Source: Candidatus Latescibacterota bacterium
Lineage (GTDB): Bacteria > Latescibacterota > 4484-107 > B68-G9
Length of the DNA stretch: 10,732 nt
Reading direction: 5' to 3'
Assembly: GCA_012961755.1 (NCBI GenBank)
Contig: DTYS01000030.1
Location: 1-10,732 of the forward strand
The notes beneath the pieces were generated by a model. It had not been told where the DNA came from. It ran no database searches and saw nothing but the letters and a program-made list of their open reading frames with translations. The position numbers were made by a program, and so were the translations under genes. This document shows, in pieces, positions 1 to 6,835 of this stretch (position 1 is the stretch's first letter; each line of letters begins with the position of its first letter).

Positions 1-144
1 ATAAACTACGAACATCCGGACCCGGAGTGCGACCTGGACTATGTGCCCAACAGCCCCAGGGATATGGAAGTCCAGGTGGCGATGAGCAACTCCTTCGGCT
101 TCGGCGGACACAACGCTGTGATCCTCGTGCGCAAGTTTTATTAG
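1..144 (+). CDS. fabF: 3-oxoacyl-ACP synthase II (FabF), C-terminal end only
   Basis: This is the last 47 codons of a gene that begins upstream of the window, read in frame 1 and ending at TAG (142-144). The visible peptide contains NYEHPDPECDLDYVPN, followed by SNSFGFGGHNA near the C-terminus. Both are hallmarks of the KAS II condensing enzymes that extend fatty-acyl-ACP with malonyl-ACP in the cytoplasm. The GFGGHN segment belongs to the conserved C-terminal loop of the thiolase fold. The active-site Cys and the two His lie upstream and are not visible. The rnc start follows only 3 bases after the stop, so the two genes probably share a transcript, an arrangement common in bacteria. The family call is secure despite the short fragment. 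FabB/FabF subtype is less certain, but the PDPECDLDYVPN segment favours FabF. Confidence 0.93.
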   Translation: MNYEHPDPECDLDYVPNSPRDMEVQVAMSNSFGFGGHNAVILVRKFY

Positions 145-147
145 ACT

Positions 148-906
148 ATGTGGTGGCTCTTCCGACTCCTCGTAAGAAGGGCGGATCCCAGGAAGGAGCG
201 GCTACGGGGGTTGCAGACCTTAATAGGTTATAAGTTCAAGGACGAGAGCTTGCTCGTCCAGGCCCTGTCCCACCGCTCCTACGCCTACGAGCTGGGCCGA
301 TCCGGGGTGGATTCGAACGAGAGGTTGGAGTTCCTCGGGGATGCCGTATTGAACATGGTGGTCGCCGAGCACCTCTACAGGAAGTTCGAGGGGAAGAGGG
401 AGGGGGCCCTCACCCAGATGAAGTCCACCATAGTCAGCAAAAGGGTCTTGGCGAGGATGGCCAAGGAGATAGGGCTCGGGGAGTACATAATGCTGGGGGA
501 GTCGGAGGAGGCGTCGGGGGGGAGGGAGAGGACCTCCATCTTGGGAGATGCTTACGAGGCCCTCGTAGGGGCGATATACCTGGACGGTGGCATGCGTCCC
601 GTGCGCAAGTTTTTGAAGCGCCACCTGCTACACGATATGCACGGTGTGCTTTCAGACGAAGAGCTTAAGAATTACAAAAGCGCCCTTCTGGAGCTGGCCC
701 AGAGGGAGGGATGGGGGCATCCAGTGTATGAGCTTCAGGGTGAGGAGGGCCCTGACCACAGGAAACTTTTCACGGTGGAGGTGAAGGTGAAGGGTCAGGT
801 GTACGGCGTGGGGCAGGGACGAAGTAAGAAGAGAGCCGAACAGATGGCCGCCCGCGAGGCCTTGAAACGCCTGGGGGAGGTGGTGGTCGAGTCCGGTGGG
901 GCCTGA
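148..906 (+). CDS. rnc: Ribonuclease III
   Basis: Endoribonuclease that cuts double-stranded RNA, with a role in rRNA precursor processing and mRNA turnover. At 252 aa it is slightly longer than usual (about 220-240). The RNase III domain spans about residues 21-160. It carries the signature NERLEFLGDAV at 57-67 (metal and catalytic residues E61 and D65) and GDAYEALVG at 133-141, with D134 and E137 matching the E. coli catalytic pair D114/E117. A double-stranded-RNA-binding domain follows at about 175-243, with the basic helix GRSKKRAEQMAAREAL. The ATG at 148 was chosen because it keeps a full N-terminus and sits just after fabF. It has no visible Shine-Dalgarno, so translation is probably coupled to fabF. 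A TTG at 211, about 12 bases after AGGAAGGAG, is a weaker alternative that would leave only five residues before the conserved GYKFKD. The extra N-terminus (MWWLFRLLVRR) is hydrophobic and basic. Confidence 0.95.
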   Translation: MWWLFRLLVRRADPRKERLRGLQTLIGYKFKDESLLVQALSHRSYAYELGRSGVDSNERLEFLGDAVLNMVVAEHLYRKFEGKREGALTQMKSTIVSKRVLARMAKEIGLGEYIMLGESEEASGGRERTSILGDAYEALVGAIYLDGGMRPVRKFLKRHLLHDMHGVLSDEELKNYKSALLELAQREGWGHPVYELQGEEGPDHRKLFTVEVKVKGQVYGVGQGRSKKRAEQMAAREALKRLGEVVVESGGA

Positions 907-928
907 GGCCGTAGATCTTCCGAGGATG

Positions 929-967
929 GGCGTCCTCCGGCCTCGGCCCCGGGGGGCGCCTTTATTA
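929..967 (+). terminator. Probable rho-independent terminator after rnc
   Basis: The 77-base gap between rnc and pgi holds a GC-rich inverted repeat. GGCGTCCTCC (929-938) pairs with GGGGGGCGCC (951-960) over 10 bp, including two G-U pairs, around a 12-base loop. The sequence TTTATTAT follows directly. The T tract is interrupted by an A, so termination may be incomplete. Position and orientation fit the end of the fabF-rnc transcript. No folding energy was calculated, and no convincing promoter is seen between this site and pgi. Confidence 0.6.
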
Positions 968-983
968 TAGCGCGGGAGGGAAG

Positions 984-2345
984 TTGGTACACCTTGAATA
1001 CAGGTTGGCCAGGGCAGACGTCGTAGGCGAGGGAGGGTTCACATATGAGGATCGGGAGCTCCTCCTGAGGAGGGGCGACGAGGTCAGGGCGAAGGTGAGG
1101 GACATGAGGCCCGGGTTCTGCAGGCTCCCTTACGATGATCCATCGGATATAGTTAGGTTCGTACGGGAGAGGAGGGGGATGTACAGCGACTTCGTAGTGG
1201 TAGGTATAGGGGGGTCGGCCCTCGGAGCAATGGCCCTCATATCAGCCCTGTCTCACCCATATTACAACATCCTGCCCGAAGAGGAGAGGGGAGGCCCCAG
1301 GGTCTTCTTCTCGGACAACGTGGACCCTTGGAAGCTCAGGGGGCTTTTAGATGTGTTGGAGCCAAAGGGGACGCTCTTCAACGTGGTGACCAAGTCGGGA
1401 GGGACCGCGGAGACCGTCGCCACGTTCTTAGTGGTGAGGAGGTTCCTGGAGGACGCCTTAGGGGGAGGCTGGAGGGAACATGTGGTCGTCACCACCGACC
1501 CGGAGAGGGGTGATATGAGGGAGGTCGCAAGGAGGGAGGGTCTGTCGGCTTTTCCCGTACCTCCGGACGTCGGGGGGAGGTTCTCAGTCCTATCCCCCGT
1601 AGGACTTCTGCCCGCAGCCTTCGCAGGGATAGATGTGGGAGGGCTCTTAGCAGGGGCCAGGGATATGGACCTGAGACTTAGGAACTCCTCGCTGGAAGAG
1701 GATCCGGCCTACATCGGAGCGGCCCTAAATTGGATATTCTACGGGAAGGGGAAGAGGATAACGGTCATGATGCCTTACTCCCGTGCCCTTAAGGAGCTCG
1801 CCGAATGGTTCGGGCAGCTCTGGGCCGAGAGCCTCGGGAAGAAGCGGAACCTTAAAGGCCAGGTCGTGCATGTCGGTCCTACCCCTGTAAGGGCTTTGGG
1901 GGCCACGGACCAGCATTCCCAGGTCCAGCTGTACGTGGAGGGTCCCCCGGACAAGTTCTTCACCTTCATAGTCCCGGAGGACTACGGGGCCGATCTCGTG
2001 TTTCCGGAGTATTACCCCGACCTAGACGCCATGGGATACTTGGCGGGCAGGAGGATGTCAGAACTCATAAAGGCGGAACAGATCGCCACCGCGTACGCCC
2101 TGGCCGAGGCCGGAAGGCCGAGCATGACGATAAAGCTTCCCAAGGTCGACCCCTACCATCTCGGCGGGTTGTTCTATATGTTCGAGATGCAGACCGCATA
2201 CGCAGGAGAGCTCTTCGGGGTGAACGTATACGACCAGCCGGGCGTGGAGGGAGGGAAGAGGGCGACCTATGCCCTCATGGGCAGGTCGGGATACGAGGGA
2301 TTGAGGGGGGAGATAGAGAAGTTTTTGGGAGGCATAGTGAAATGA
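984..2345 (+). CDS. pgi: Glucose-6-phosphate isomerase
   Basis: Interconverts glucose 6-phosphate and fructose 6-phosphate in glycolysis and gluconeogenesis, in the cytoplasm. The 453-aa length fits the short bacterial (Bacillus/Thermotoga-like) PGI class. Visible motifs are GIGGSALG at 74-81, the sugar-phosphate-binding loop TKSGGTAET at 136-144 (most relatives have SGTT or SGST here), the family signature DVGGRFSVLSPVG at 195-207, the catalytic glutamate E282 in WAESLGKK, TDQHSQ at 308-313 with the ring-opening histidine H311, and the C-terminal lysine K425 in GVEGGK. The start is TTG at 984. GGGAGGG (974-980) lies only 3 bases upstream, which is short, and no better start was seen. Its stop overlaps the next gene's start (ATGA at 2342-2345), so it may be co-translated with the unknown cluster downstream. 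Confidence 0.93.
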   Translation: MVHLEYRLARADVVGEGGFTYEDRELLLRRGDEVRAKVRDMRPGFCRLPYDDPSDIVRFVRERRGMYSDFVVVGIGGSALGAMALISALSHPYYNILPEEERGGPRVFFSDNVDPWKLRGLLDVLEPKGTLFNVVTKSGGTAETVATFLVVRRFLEDALGGGWREHVVVTTDPERGDMREVARREGLSAFPVPPDVGGRFSVLSPVGLLPAAFAGIDVGGLLAGARDMDLRLRNSSLEEDPAYIGAALNWIFYGKGKRITVMMPYSRALKELAEWFGQLWAESLGKKRNLKGQVVHVGPTPVRALGATDQHSQVQLYVEGPPDKFFTFIVPEDYGADLVFPEYYPDLDAMGYLAGRRMSELIKAEQIATAYALAEAGRPSMTIKLPKVDPYHLGGLFYMFEMQTAYAGELFGVNVYDQPGVEGGKRATYALMGRSGYEGLRGEIEKFLGGIVK

Positions 2346-2653
2346 AGAAACTTTGGGCCAAACTAAGGACCGCATTCTCGGTCGAGGAGGAGGAACTCTC
2401 GGAGGAGGAACTTGCCCTGGTCGAGAAGGTGGCCCGTGCCGTGGCCAGGAGGGGACTTGCGATCCCGGCCGTTATGTTCCTGGAGAGCGTGAGGCCCTTG
2501 AACTTCATAGGGAGCCAGGCTATGATGTTCTTGGAACCTATGGTGCGCTCGGTCCTACCCTCGAAAGATTACACGAAGTTCGCCGAGATCCTGGAGAAGA
2601 GGGAAGGGCTGGAGGCCTTGATAAGGCGTATAGAGAAGTTCTCCCAGGGGTGA
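2342..2653 (+). CDS. Conserved-looking 103-aa protein, function unknown
   Basis: Not assigned to a named family. The start ATG overlaps the pgi stop by 4 bp, and GGGAGG at 2327-2332 gives a good ribosome-binding site 9 bases upstream. The N-terminus is basic (MKKLWAKLR). A strongly acidic helix with heptad-like spacing follows (about residues 14-36, rich in Glu). Next is a semi-hydrophobic centre with the elements PAVMFLESVRPLNFIGSQA (42-60) and MMFLEP (61-66), and then a charged C-terminal helix. The core has two similar pieces, VMFLESVRPL and MMFLEPMVRS, suggesting an internal repeat or helical hairpin. It has no signal peptide and is too polar for a clear membrane span, although the core could lie on a membrane. 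Its stop is 4 bases before the ASKHA ATPase gene, so it probably belongs to that operon and may be a small subunit of the same complex. Confidence 0.85.
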   Translation: MKKLWAKLRTAFSVEEEELSEEELALVEKVARAVARRGLAIPAVMFLESVRPLNFIGSQAMMFLEPMVRSVLPSKDYTKFAEILEKREGLEALIRRIEKFSQG

Positions 2654-2657
2654 GGAT

Positions 2658-4466
2658 ATGGGAGACCTGAAGGCTATCCTCGTGACGGACTGCGGGAGCA
2701 CCACGACCAAAGCCATCCTGATAGAGAAGAGGCCCGAAGGTTACCGCCAGACGTTCAGGGGGGAAGCTCCGACTACGGTCGAGGCACCGTTCGAGGACGT
2801 GACGAGGGGGGTCCTGAACGCCATCCATGAGGTTGAGGAGCTTTCAGGGAGGAAGATATTGGACGGCGAGAGGATAATGACCCCTGCCAGGAGCGATGAG
2901 GGCGTAGACTTGTACCTTTCTACGAGCAGCGCCGGAGGGGGCCTTCAGATGCTCGTGGCCGGGGTCGTGCTGAGGATGACGGCCGAGAGCGCCCAGAGGT
3001 GCGCGTTGGGCGCGGGTGCCATAGTTATGGACGTCCTGGCTTCCAACGACGGGAGGCCGGGATACGAGAAGATAGACAGGATAAGGAAGCTTCGTCCAGA
3101 CATGATACTGCTTTCAGGAGGCACGGACGGTGGAACGATCTCCCACGTCGTGGAGCTCGCTGAATACTTAGCTGCAGCACGTCCAAGGCCAAGGCTCGGA
3201 GGGGACAAGATCCCCTTGATATACGCGGGGAACAAGGACGCGAGGGAGCAGATAAGGAGGATCTTGAGCGAGCACTTCGCCCTCCACATAACCGAGAACA
3301 TAAGGCCGGTCCTCGAGAGGGAGAACCTGGGGCCCGCAAGGAGCCTTATCCATGAGCTCTTCCTCCAGCACGTCATGGCCCAGGCCCCGGGCTACTCCGA
3401 ACTTATGGAATGGGTAGGAGCCGACATAATGCCGACTCCTGCGGCCGTGGGCTACATGATGGAGACCGCGGCCCGGAGGGAGGGGTTGAACCTCTTGGGG
3501 GTGGACATAGGAGGCGCTACGACGGACGTCTTCTCAGTCTTCGGGGGAGCCTTCAACAGGACAGTGTCGGCCAACCTGGGGATGAGCTATTCCGTCTCCA
3601 ACGTACTTGCGGAGGCTGGGTTGGAGAAAGTGCTCCGCTGGGTTCCATTCCGTGTGGACGAAGAGGAACTCAGGGACAGGGTAAAGAACAAGACCATAAG
3701 GCCCACTACCATACCTCAGACCTTGGAGGACCTTAAGATAGAGCACGCCTTGGCCAGGGAGGCGCTGAGGCTGGCCTTTGCCCAACACAGGCAGTTGGCC
3801 GTCGGGCTCAGGGGTGTGCACAGGGAGAGGTCGATATCGGACGTCTTCAGACAGGAGGAGGTGGAGAGCTTGATAGATATGATGACGTGCGACATGATAA
3901 TAGGAAGTGGAGGAGTGCTCTCCCACGCCCCCAGACGTTCCCAGGCCATGATGCTCCTGATGGACGCGTACGAACCTTTGGGGTTCACGAGACTTGCCGT
4001 GGACAGTATATTCATGATGCCCCACCTTGGGGTCCTCGCCAAGGTCGACGAGGACGCCGCTTCCCAAGTCTTCTGGAAGGATTGCATGGTATACCTCGGG
4101 ACGTGTATAGCACCCTTGGGACATGGGAAGCGAGGAAGGAGGTGCCTGAGGTTCAGGGTGGGGGACTTAGAAGGGGAGGTCACGTTCGGGGACATAAAGG
4201 TGGTACCCCTGGGGTACGGACAGGAGGCGGACGTAGAGGTCTTCCCGGAAAGGGACTTCGACCTCGGAGCCGGCAAAGGTAAGTCCGTCAGGGCGAAGGT
4301 ACGGGGAGGAGTGGTGGGGGTGGTGTTCGATTGCAGGGGAAGACCCCTCATGCTTCCTGAGGACGAGGACGAAAGGCGTAAGCTCCTGCGGAAATGGGCG
4401 AAGCAGATGGACCTGTACCCGGACTCCCGCGAGGAGGGGAACTTCGGGACACGGTTTGGACGTTGA
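2658..4466 (+). CDS. MutL/GlmL-type ASKHA ATPase, long form
   Basis: An actin/Hsp70-fold ATPase of the glutamate mutase MutL (GlmL) family. It is unrelated to the DNA mismatch-repair MutL. The ATP-binding motifs are visible in order: phosphate-1 DCGSTTTK at 11-18, a glycine-rich LLSGGTDGG at 151-159, phosphate-2 GVDIGGATTDV at 281-291, and an adenosine-type motif IIGSGGVLSH at 414-423. Classical GlmL is about 460 aa and sits beside the glutamate mutase genes glmS and glmE. This protein has 602 aa, with about 120 extra C-terminal residues (480-602) that look beta-rich and basic and then end in an acidic/basic tail. No mutase gene is present in the window. Family members outside mutase operons have no established role that I know of. 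Here it lies next to a barrel-sandwich/KOW protein and four membrane proteins, suggesting it powers or gates a membrane complex. That role is inference. The family call is strong and the name GlmL is not justified. Confidence 0.88.
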   Translation: MGDLKAILVTDCGSTTTKAILIEKRPEGYRQTFRGEAPTTVEAPFEDVTRGVLNAIHEVEELSGRKILDGERIMTPARSDEGVDLYLSTSSAGGGLQMLVAGVVLRMTAESAQRCALGAGAIVMDVLASNDGRPGYEKIDRIRKLRPDMILLSGGTDGGTISHVVELAEYLAAARPRPRLGGDKIPLIYAGNKDAREQIRRILSEHFALHITENIRPVLERENLGPARSLIHELFLQHVMAQAPGYSELMEWVGADIMPTPAAVGYMMETAARREGLNLLGVDIGGATTDVFSVFGGAFNRTVSANLGMSYSVSNVLAEAGLEKVLRWVPFRVDEEELRDRVKNKTIRPTTIPQTLEDLKIEHALAREALRLAFAQHRQLAVGLRGVHRERSISDVFRQEEVESLIDMMTCDMIIGSGGVLSHAPRRSQAMMLLMDAYEPLGFTRLAVDSIFMMPHLGVLAKVDEDAASQVFWKDCMVYLGTCIAPLGHGKRGRRCLRFRVGDLEGEVTFGDIKVVPLGYGQEADVEVFPERDFDLGAGKGKSVRAKVRGGVVGVVFDCRGRPLMLPEDEDERRKLLRKWAKQMDLYPDSREEGNFGTRFGR

Positions 4467-4471
4467 CCCAC

Positions 4472-4479
4472 AAGGAGGT
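4472..4479 (+). promoter_or_regulatory. Strong ribosome-binding site for the 375-aa gene
   Basis: AAGGAGGT lies 8 bases before the ATG at 4488, in the 21-base gap after the ATPase gene. It is nearly perfectly complementary to the 16S rRNA 3' end and fixes the start. In the 2342-9041 block, most other gene starts overlap the preceding stop, so independent strong initiation here may set a different protein ratio. Confidence 0.75.
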
Positions 4480-4487
4480 CCGCTGGT

Positions 4488-5615
4488 ATGGCCCACGCCT
4501 ATACTCCCGGTCTGATGGTGACCGATAGGACCATCGTGAGGAAGCAAAGGCTCCTGCCCATAGAAGGGGAGGTCCTAGTCGATCTTGGAGTGCAGGTGAG
4601 GGCTGAGGATGTGGTCGCAAGGGCCTTCCTTCCCGGAAAGGTCCAGAACTTGAACGTAGCGCACCTTTTGGGCGTGGAGCCAGGGGAGGTGAGGAAGTAC
4701 ATGACCAAGGTCGAGGGGGAGGACGTCGAGGCCGGGGAGATCTTGGCCGAGACGAAGCCCCTGCTTAAGTGGTTCAAAAGGCAGATCAGGTCCCCGGTGG
4801 GAGGGACTATAGAAAGCATATCCGATGTGACCGGCCAGGTGCTCCTGAGGGAGCCTCCCGAGCCTTTAGAACTCAAAGCTTACATAGACGGAAGGGTCGT
4901 AGAACTACTTCCAGGCCAGGGCGTAGTTGTCGAGACTCCCTCGGCCCTCGTGCAGGGCATATTCGGGATAGGAGGGGAGGCCACGGGGAGGCTACATATC
5001 GCTGTCGAGGCTCAGGATGAGGTCCTCACTGCCGAACACATTCTCCCGGAGCATAGGGACGGTATAGTAGTAGGAGGGAGCCTGGTGGAGGCCGGAGCTT
5101 TCGAAAGAGCTAAGGAAATAGGGGTTAAGGGGATAGTCGTTGGAGGGATAAGGGACCTGGACCTTAAGGAGCTCCTGGGGTACGAACTCGGCGTGGCGAT
5201 CACCGGAACCGAGGATGTGGGGTTCGTGCTCGTGGTCACCGAGGGGTTCGGAAGGATAGATATGGCCGAGCGGACCTTCGCCCTCCTTAAGAGGTACGAG
5301 GGCCACAAGGCCAGCATAAGCGGGGCGACCCAGATCAGGGCGGGGGTCATAAGGCCGGAGGTGATAATTCCGAGGCCGGAGTTGAACCCGGAAGATATAT
5401 CAGAAGAGGAAGTTGAGGCCAAGGGGATAGAGGTCGGGGATACCGTGCGACTGATCCGTGCCCCTCTCTTCGGAAGGATAGGCAAGGTCACCGAACTTCC
5501 TCCTGAACCGACCGAGATCTCTACCGAGAGCGTGACCAGGGTCTTGGAGGTCGAACTCGAAGGGGGAAAGAGGGTCGTGGTCCCCAGGGCGAACGTGGAG
5601 AAGGTGGAGGGATGA
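4488..5615 (+). CDS. Barrel-sandwich-hybrid plus KOW-like domain protein, function unknown
   Basis: A 375-aa soluble protein with no signal peptide or membrane span. Residues about 20-165 are rich in short beta strands and resemble a lipoyl/RnfC-type barrel-sandwich hybrid (GEVLVDLGVQVRAEDVVARA at 27-46, RSPVGGTIESISDVTGQV at 101-118). No lysine in a typical lipoylation setting is obvious. A middle alpha/beta region (about 185-290) contains DGIVVGGSLVEAGAFERAKE and GIVVGGIRDLD, with repeated IVVGG strands. The C-terminal about 60 residues (314-374) read as a KOW/SH3-like barrel (IEVGDTVRLIRAPLFGRIGKV, 314-334, then a strand with GGKRVVVPRANVE). KOW-like barrels often bind RNA or protein partners. 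The gene follows the ASKHA ATPase by 21 bases, and its stop overlaps the DUF6754-like gene by 4 bp, so it may be a cytoplasmic adaptor between the ATPase and the membrane subunits. Domain assignments come from reading the sequence and were not searched. Confidence 0.82.
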   Translation: MAHAYTPGLMVTDRTIVRKQRLLPIEGEVLVDLGVQVRAEDVVARAFLPGKVQNLNVAHLLGVEPGEVRKYMTKVEGEDVEAGEILAETKPLLKWFKRQIRSPVGGTIESISDVTGQVLLREPPEPLELKAYIDGRVVELLPGQGVVVETPSALVQGIFGIGGEATGRLHIAVEAQDEVLTAEHILPEHRDGIVVGGSLVEAGAFERAKEIGVKGIVVGGIRDLDLKELLGYELGVAITGTEDVGFVLVVTEGFGRIDMAERTFALLKRYEGHKASISGATQIRAGVIRPEVIIPRPELNPEDISEEEVEAKGIEVGDTVRLIRAPLFGRIGKVTELPPEPTEISTESVTRVLEVELEGGKRVVVPRANVEKVEG

Positions 5616-6826
5616 GGGTCTCCTTCATAGTTGGTCTTTTAATGTCCCTGTGGACCTCACAGGTCTTCGGGGTTGAACCTCCTCCACTTTCGGCCTCCGA
5701 CCTTCCCGGCGACGACGGGAAGGCCGTGCTGCTACTTTGGCCGAGGATGCCCTATGAGGCGTCCCAGGTCTTCTACGTGGTCCAGGGGGCCGAGGAACCT
5801 GAGGGGCCCTTCGAGGAGGTAACAAGGTTCCCATCCACCTCCCGCTACCGGACCGAGAGGAGGGCCCCGTTCTGGACGTGGAGGAAGGGGAAGGACGAAC
5901 ACTTCTTCGTAGTCCGAACGATCGGTGGAACGCCACTGGAGAGCAGCAGGGAGTACTACTTCCGCCTGGGGGTGGACCTCGGTGAGGGTCCGAGCTTCGG
6001 TTCGGCGGTATCCGCCCTCCCAAAGCCGAACTGGTTCGACTTCAAAAAGCTCAACAACTTCATATTTATGGTGCTCTTTGCGGGAGTGGTGCTCTGGTTC
6101 ATAGGGAGGGCGAGGAAGAAGGAGCTATTCTTGAGGAGGATACCGGGGCTGGACGCTATAGAGGAGGCCATAGGTAGGGCCACGGAGATGGGAAGGCCAA
6201 TATACTACCTCACCGGAAGGCTCGGGATGTCCTCGGTGTCCACCATAGCTGCCACGATAATACTGAGGGATATAGCGAAAAGGGCCGCAGGGTACGATGC
6301 CCAGCTCAAGGTGCCGCACACCGACCCCGTGGTAATGGCGGTCTGTAGGGAGGTGGTCAAGGGGGCTTACCTGGAGGCAGGGAGGCCGGACGCGTACAAG
6401 GAGGAGATAAACTTCTACGTTACGGACGATCAGTTCAGCTACACCATGGCCGTGGACGGGATGATGGTGAGGGAGAGACCTGCGGCGGTGTTCCTTATGG
6501 GATATTATTACGCGGAGTCCCTGCTCCTGGCCGAGGTCGGGGCGAGCGTCGGAGCGATACAGATAGCCGGGACGGACGCGGAACATCAGCTCCCCTTCTT
6601 CGTTACGGCATGTGACTACACCCTCATGGGCGAAGAGCTCTACGCTGCAAGCGCCTATCTTTCCAAAGAACCGGCCCTTATAGGAACGTTGAGGGCACAG
6701 GACGTCGGCAAGGCGTTCTTAACCACTTTCCTCGTACTGGGTGCCATAGCTTACACCCTAGGTGTGTGGGCTGGAATAGAGCATAAGATGGAATATTTCT
6801 TGGACATACTGAGAGATTTTCCTTGA
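5612..6826 (+). CDS. DUF6754-like membrane protein with secreted Fn3-like domain
   Basis: A 404-aa protein of unknown function. The layout is a signal-peptide-like N-terminus (1-20, ending VFG before VEPPP), an extracytoplasmic beta-rich domain resembling fibronectin type III (about 35-135, ending in the YYFRLGVDLGEGPSFGSAVSA pattern at 115-135), and a transmembrane helix (about 149-166) followed by the basic GRARKKELFLRR. A conserved-looking cytoplasmic domain follows at about 175-355 (DAIEEAIGRATEMGRPIYYL, TDDQFSYTMAVDGMMVRERP, IQIAGTDAEHQLPFF, CDYTLMGEELYAASAYLSKE), and a second helix at about 367-387. From memory the central region matches DUF6754, and this was not verified. The richness in conserved Asp, Glu, His, Tyr and Cys (C334, H325, D322) would fit binding or catalysis. 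The start overlaps the preceding stop (ATGA). Confidence 0.85.
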   Translation: MRVSFIVGLLMSLWTSQVFGVEPPPLSASDLPGDDGKAVLLLWPRMPYEASQVFYVVQGAEEPEGPFEEVTRFPSTSRYRTERRAPFWTWRKGKDEHFFVVRTIGGTPLESSREYYFRLGVDLGEGPSFGSAVSALPKPNWFDFKKLNNFIFMVLFAGVVLWFIGRARKKELFLRRIPGLDAIEEAIGRATEMGRPIYYLTGRLGMSSVSTIAATIILRDIAKRAAGYDAQLKVPHTDPVVMAVCREVVKGAYLEAGRPDAYKEEINFYVTDDQFSYTMAVDGMMVRERPAAVFLMGYYYAESLLLAEVGASVGAIQIAGTDAEHQLPFFVTACDYTLMGEELYAASAYLSKEPALIGTLRAQDVGKAFLTTFLVLGAIAYTLGVWAGIEHKMEYFLDILRDFP

Positions 6827-6835
6827 GGAGGGGAC

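Noticed and set aside
961..983. A promoter -10 element in TTTATTATAG ahead of pgi
   Set aside because: No -35-like hexamer sits 16-18 bases upstream, where the terminator hairpin lies instead. The T-rich stretch is better explained as the terminator tail.
2658..4466. DNA mismatch-repair MutL
   Set aside because: The shared name is accidental. The protein has ASKHA phosphate motifs (DCGSTTTK, GVDIGGATTD), not the GHKL ATPase motifs of mismatch-repair MutL.
3716..4471. A 251-codon open frame on the minus strand opposite the ASKHA ATPase gene
   Set aside because: It lies wholly inside a gene with clear ATP-binding motifs, its protein is low in complexity (Ser, Pro, Leu, Arg rich), and such antisense frames arise from the GC-rich third positions of the real gene. 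The minus-strand frames at 3534-4124, 8447-8989 and 5012-5491 were rejected for the same reason.
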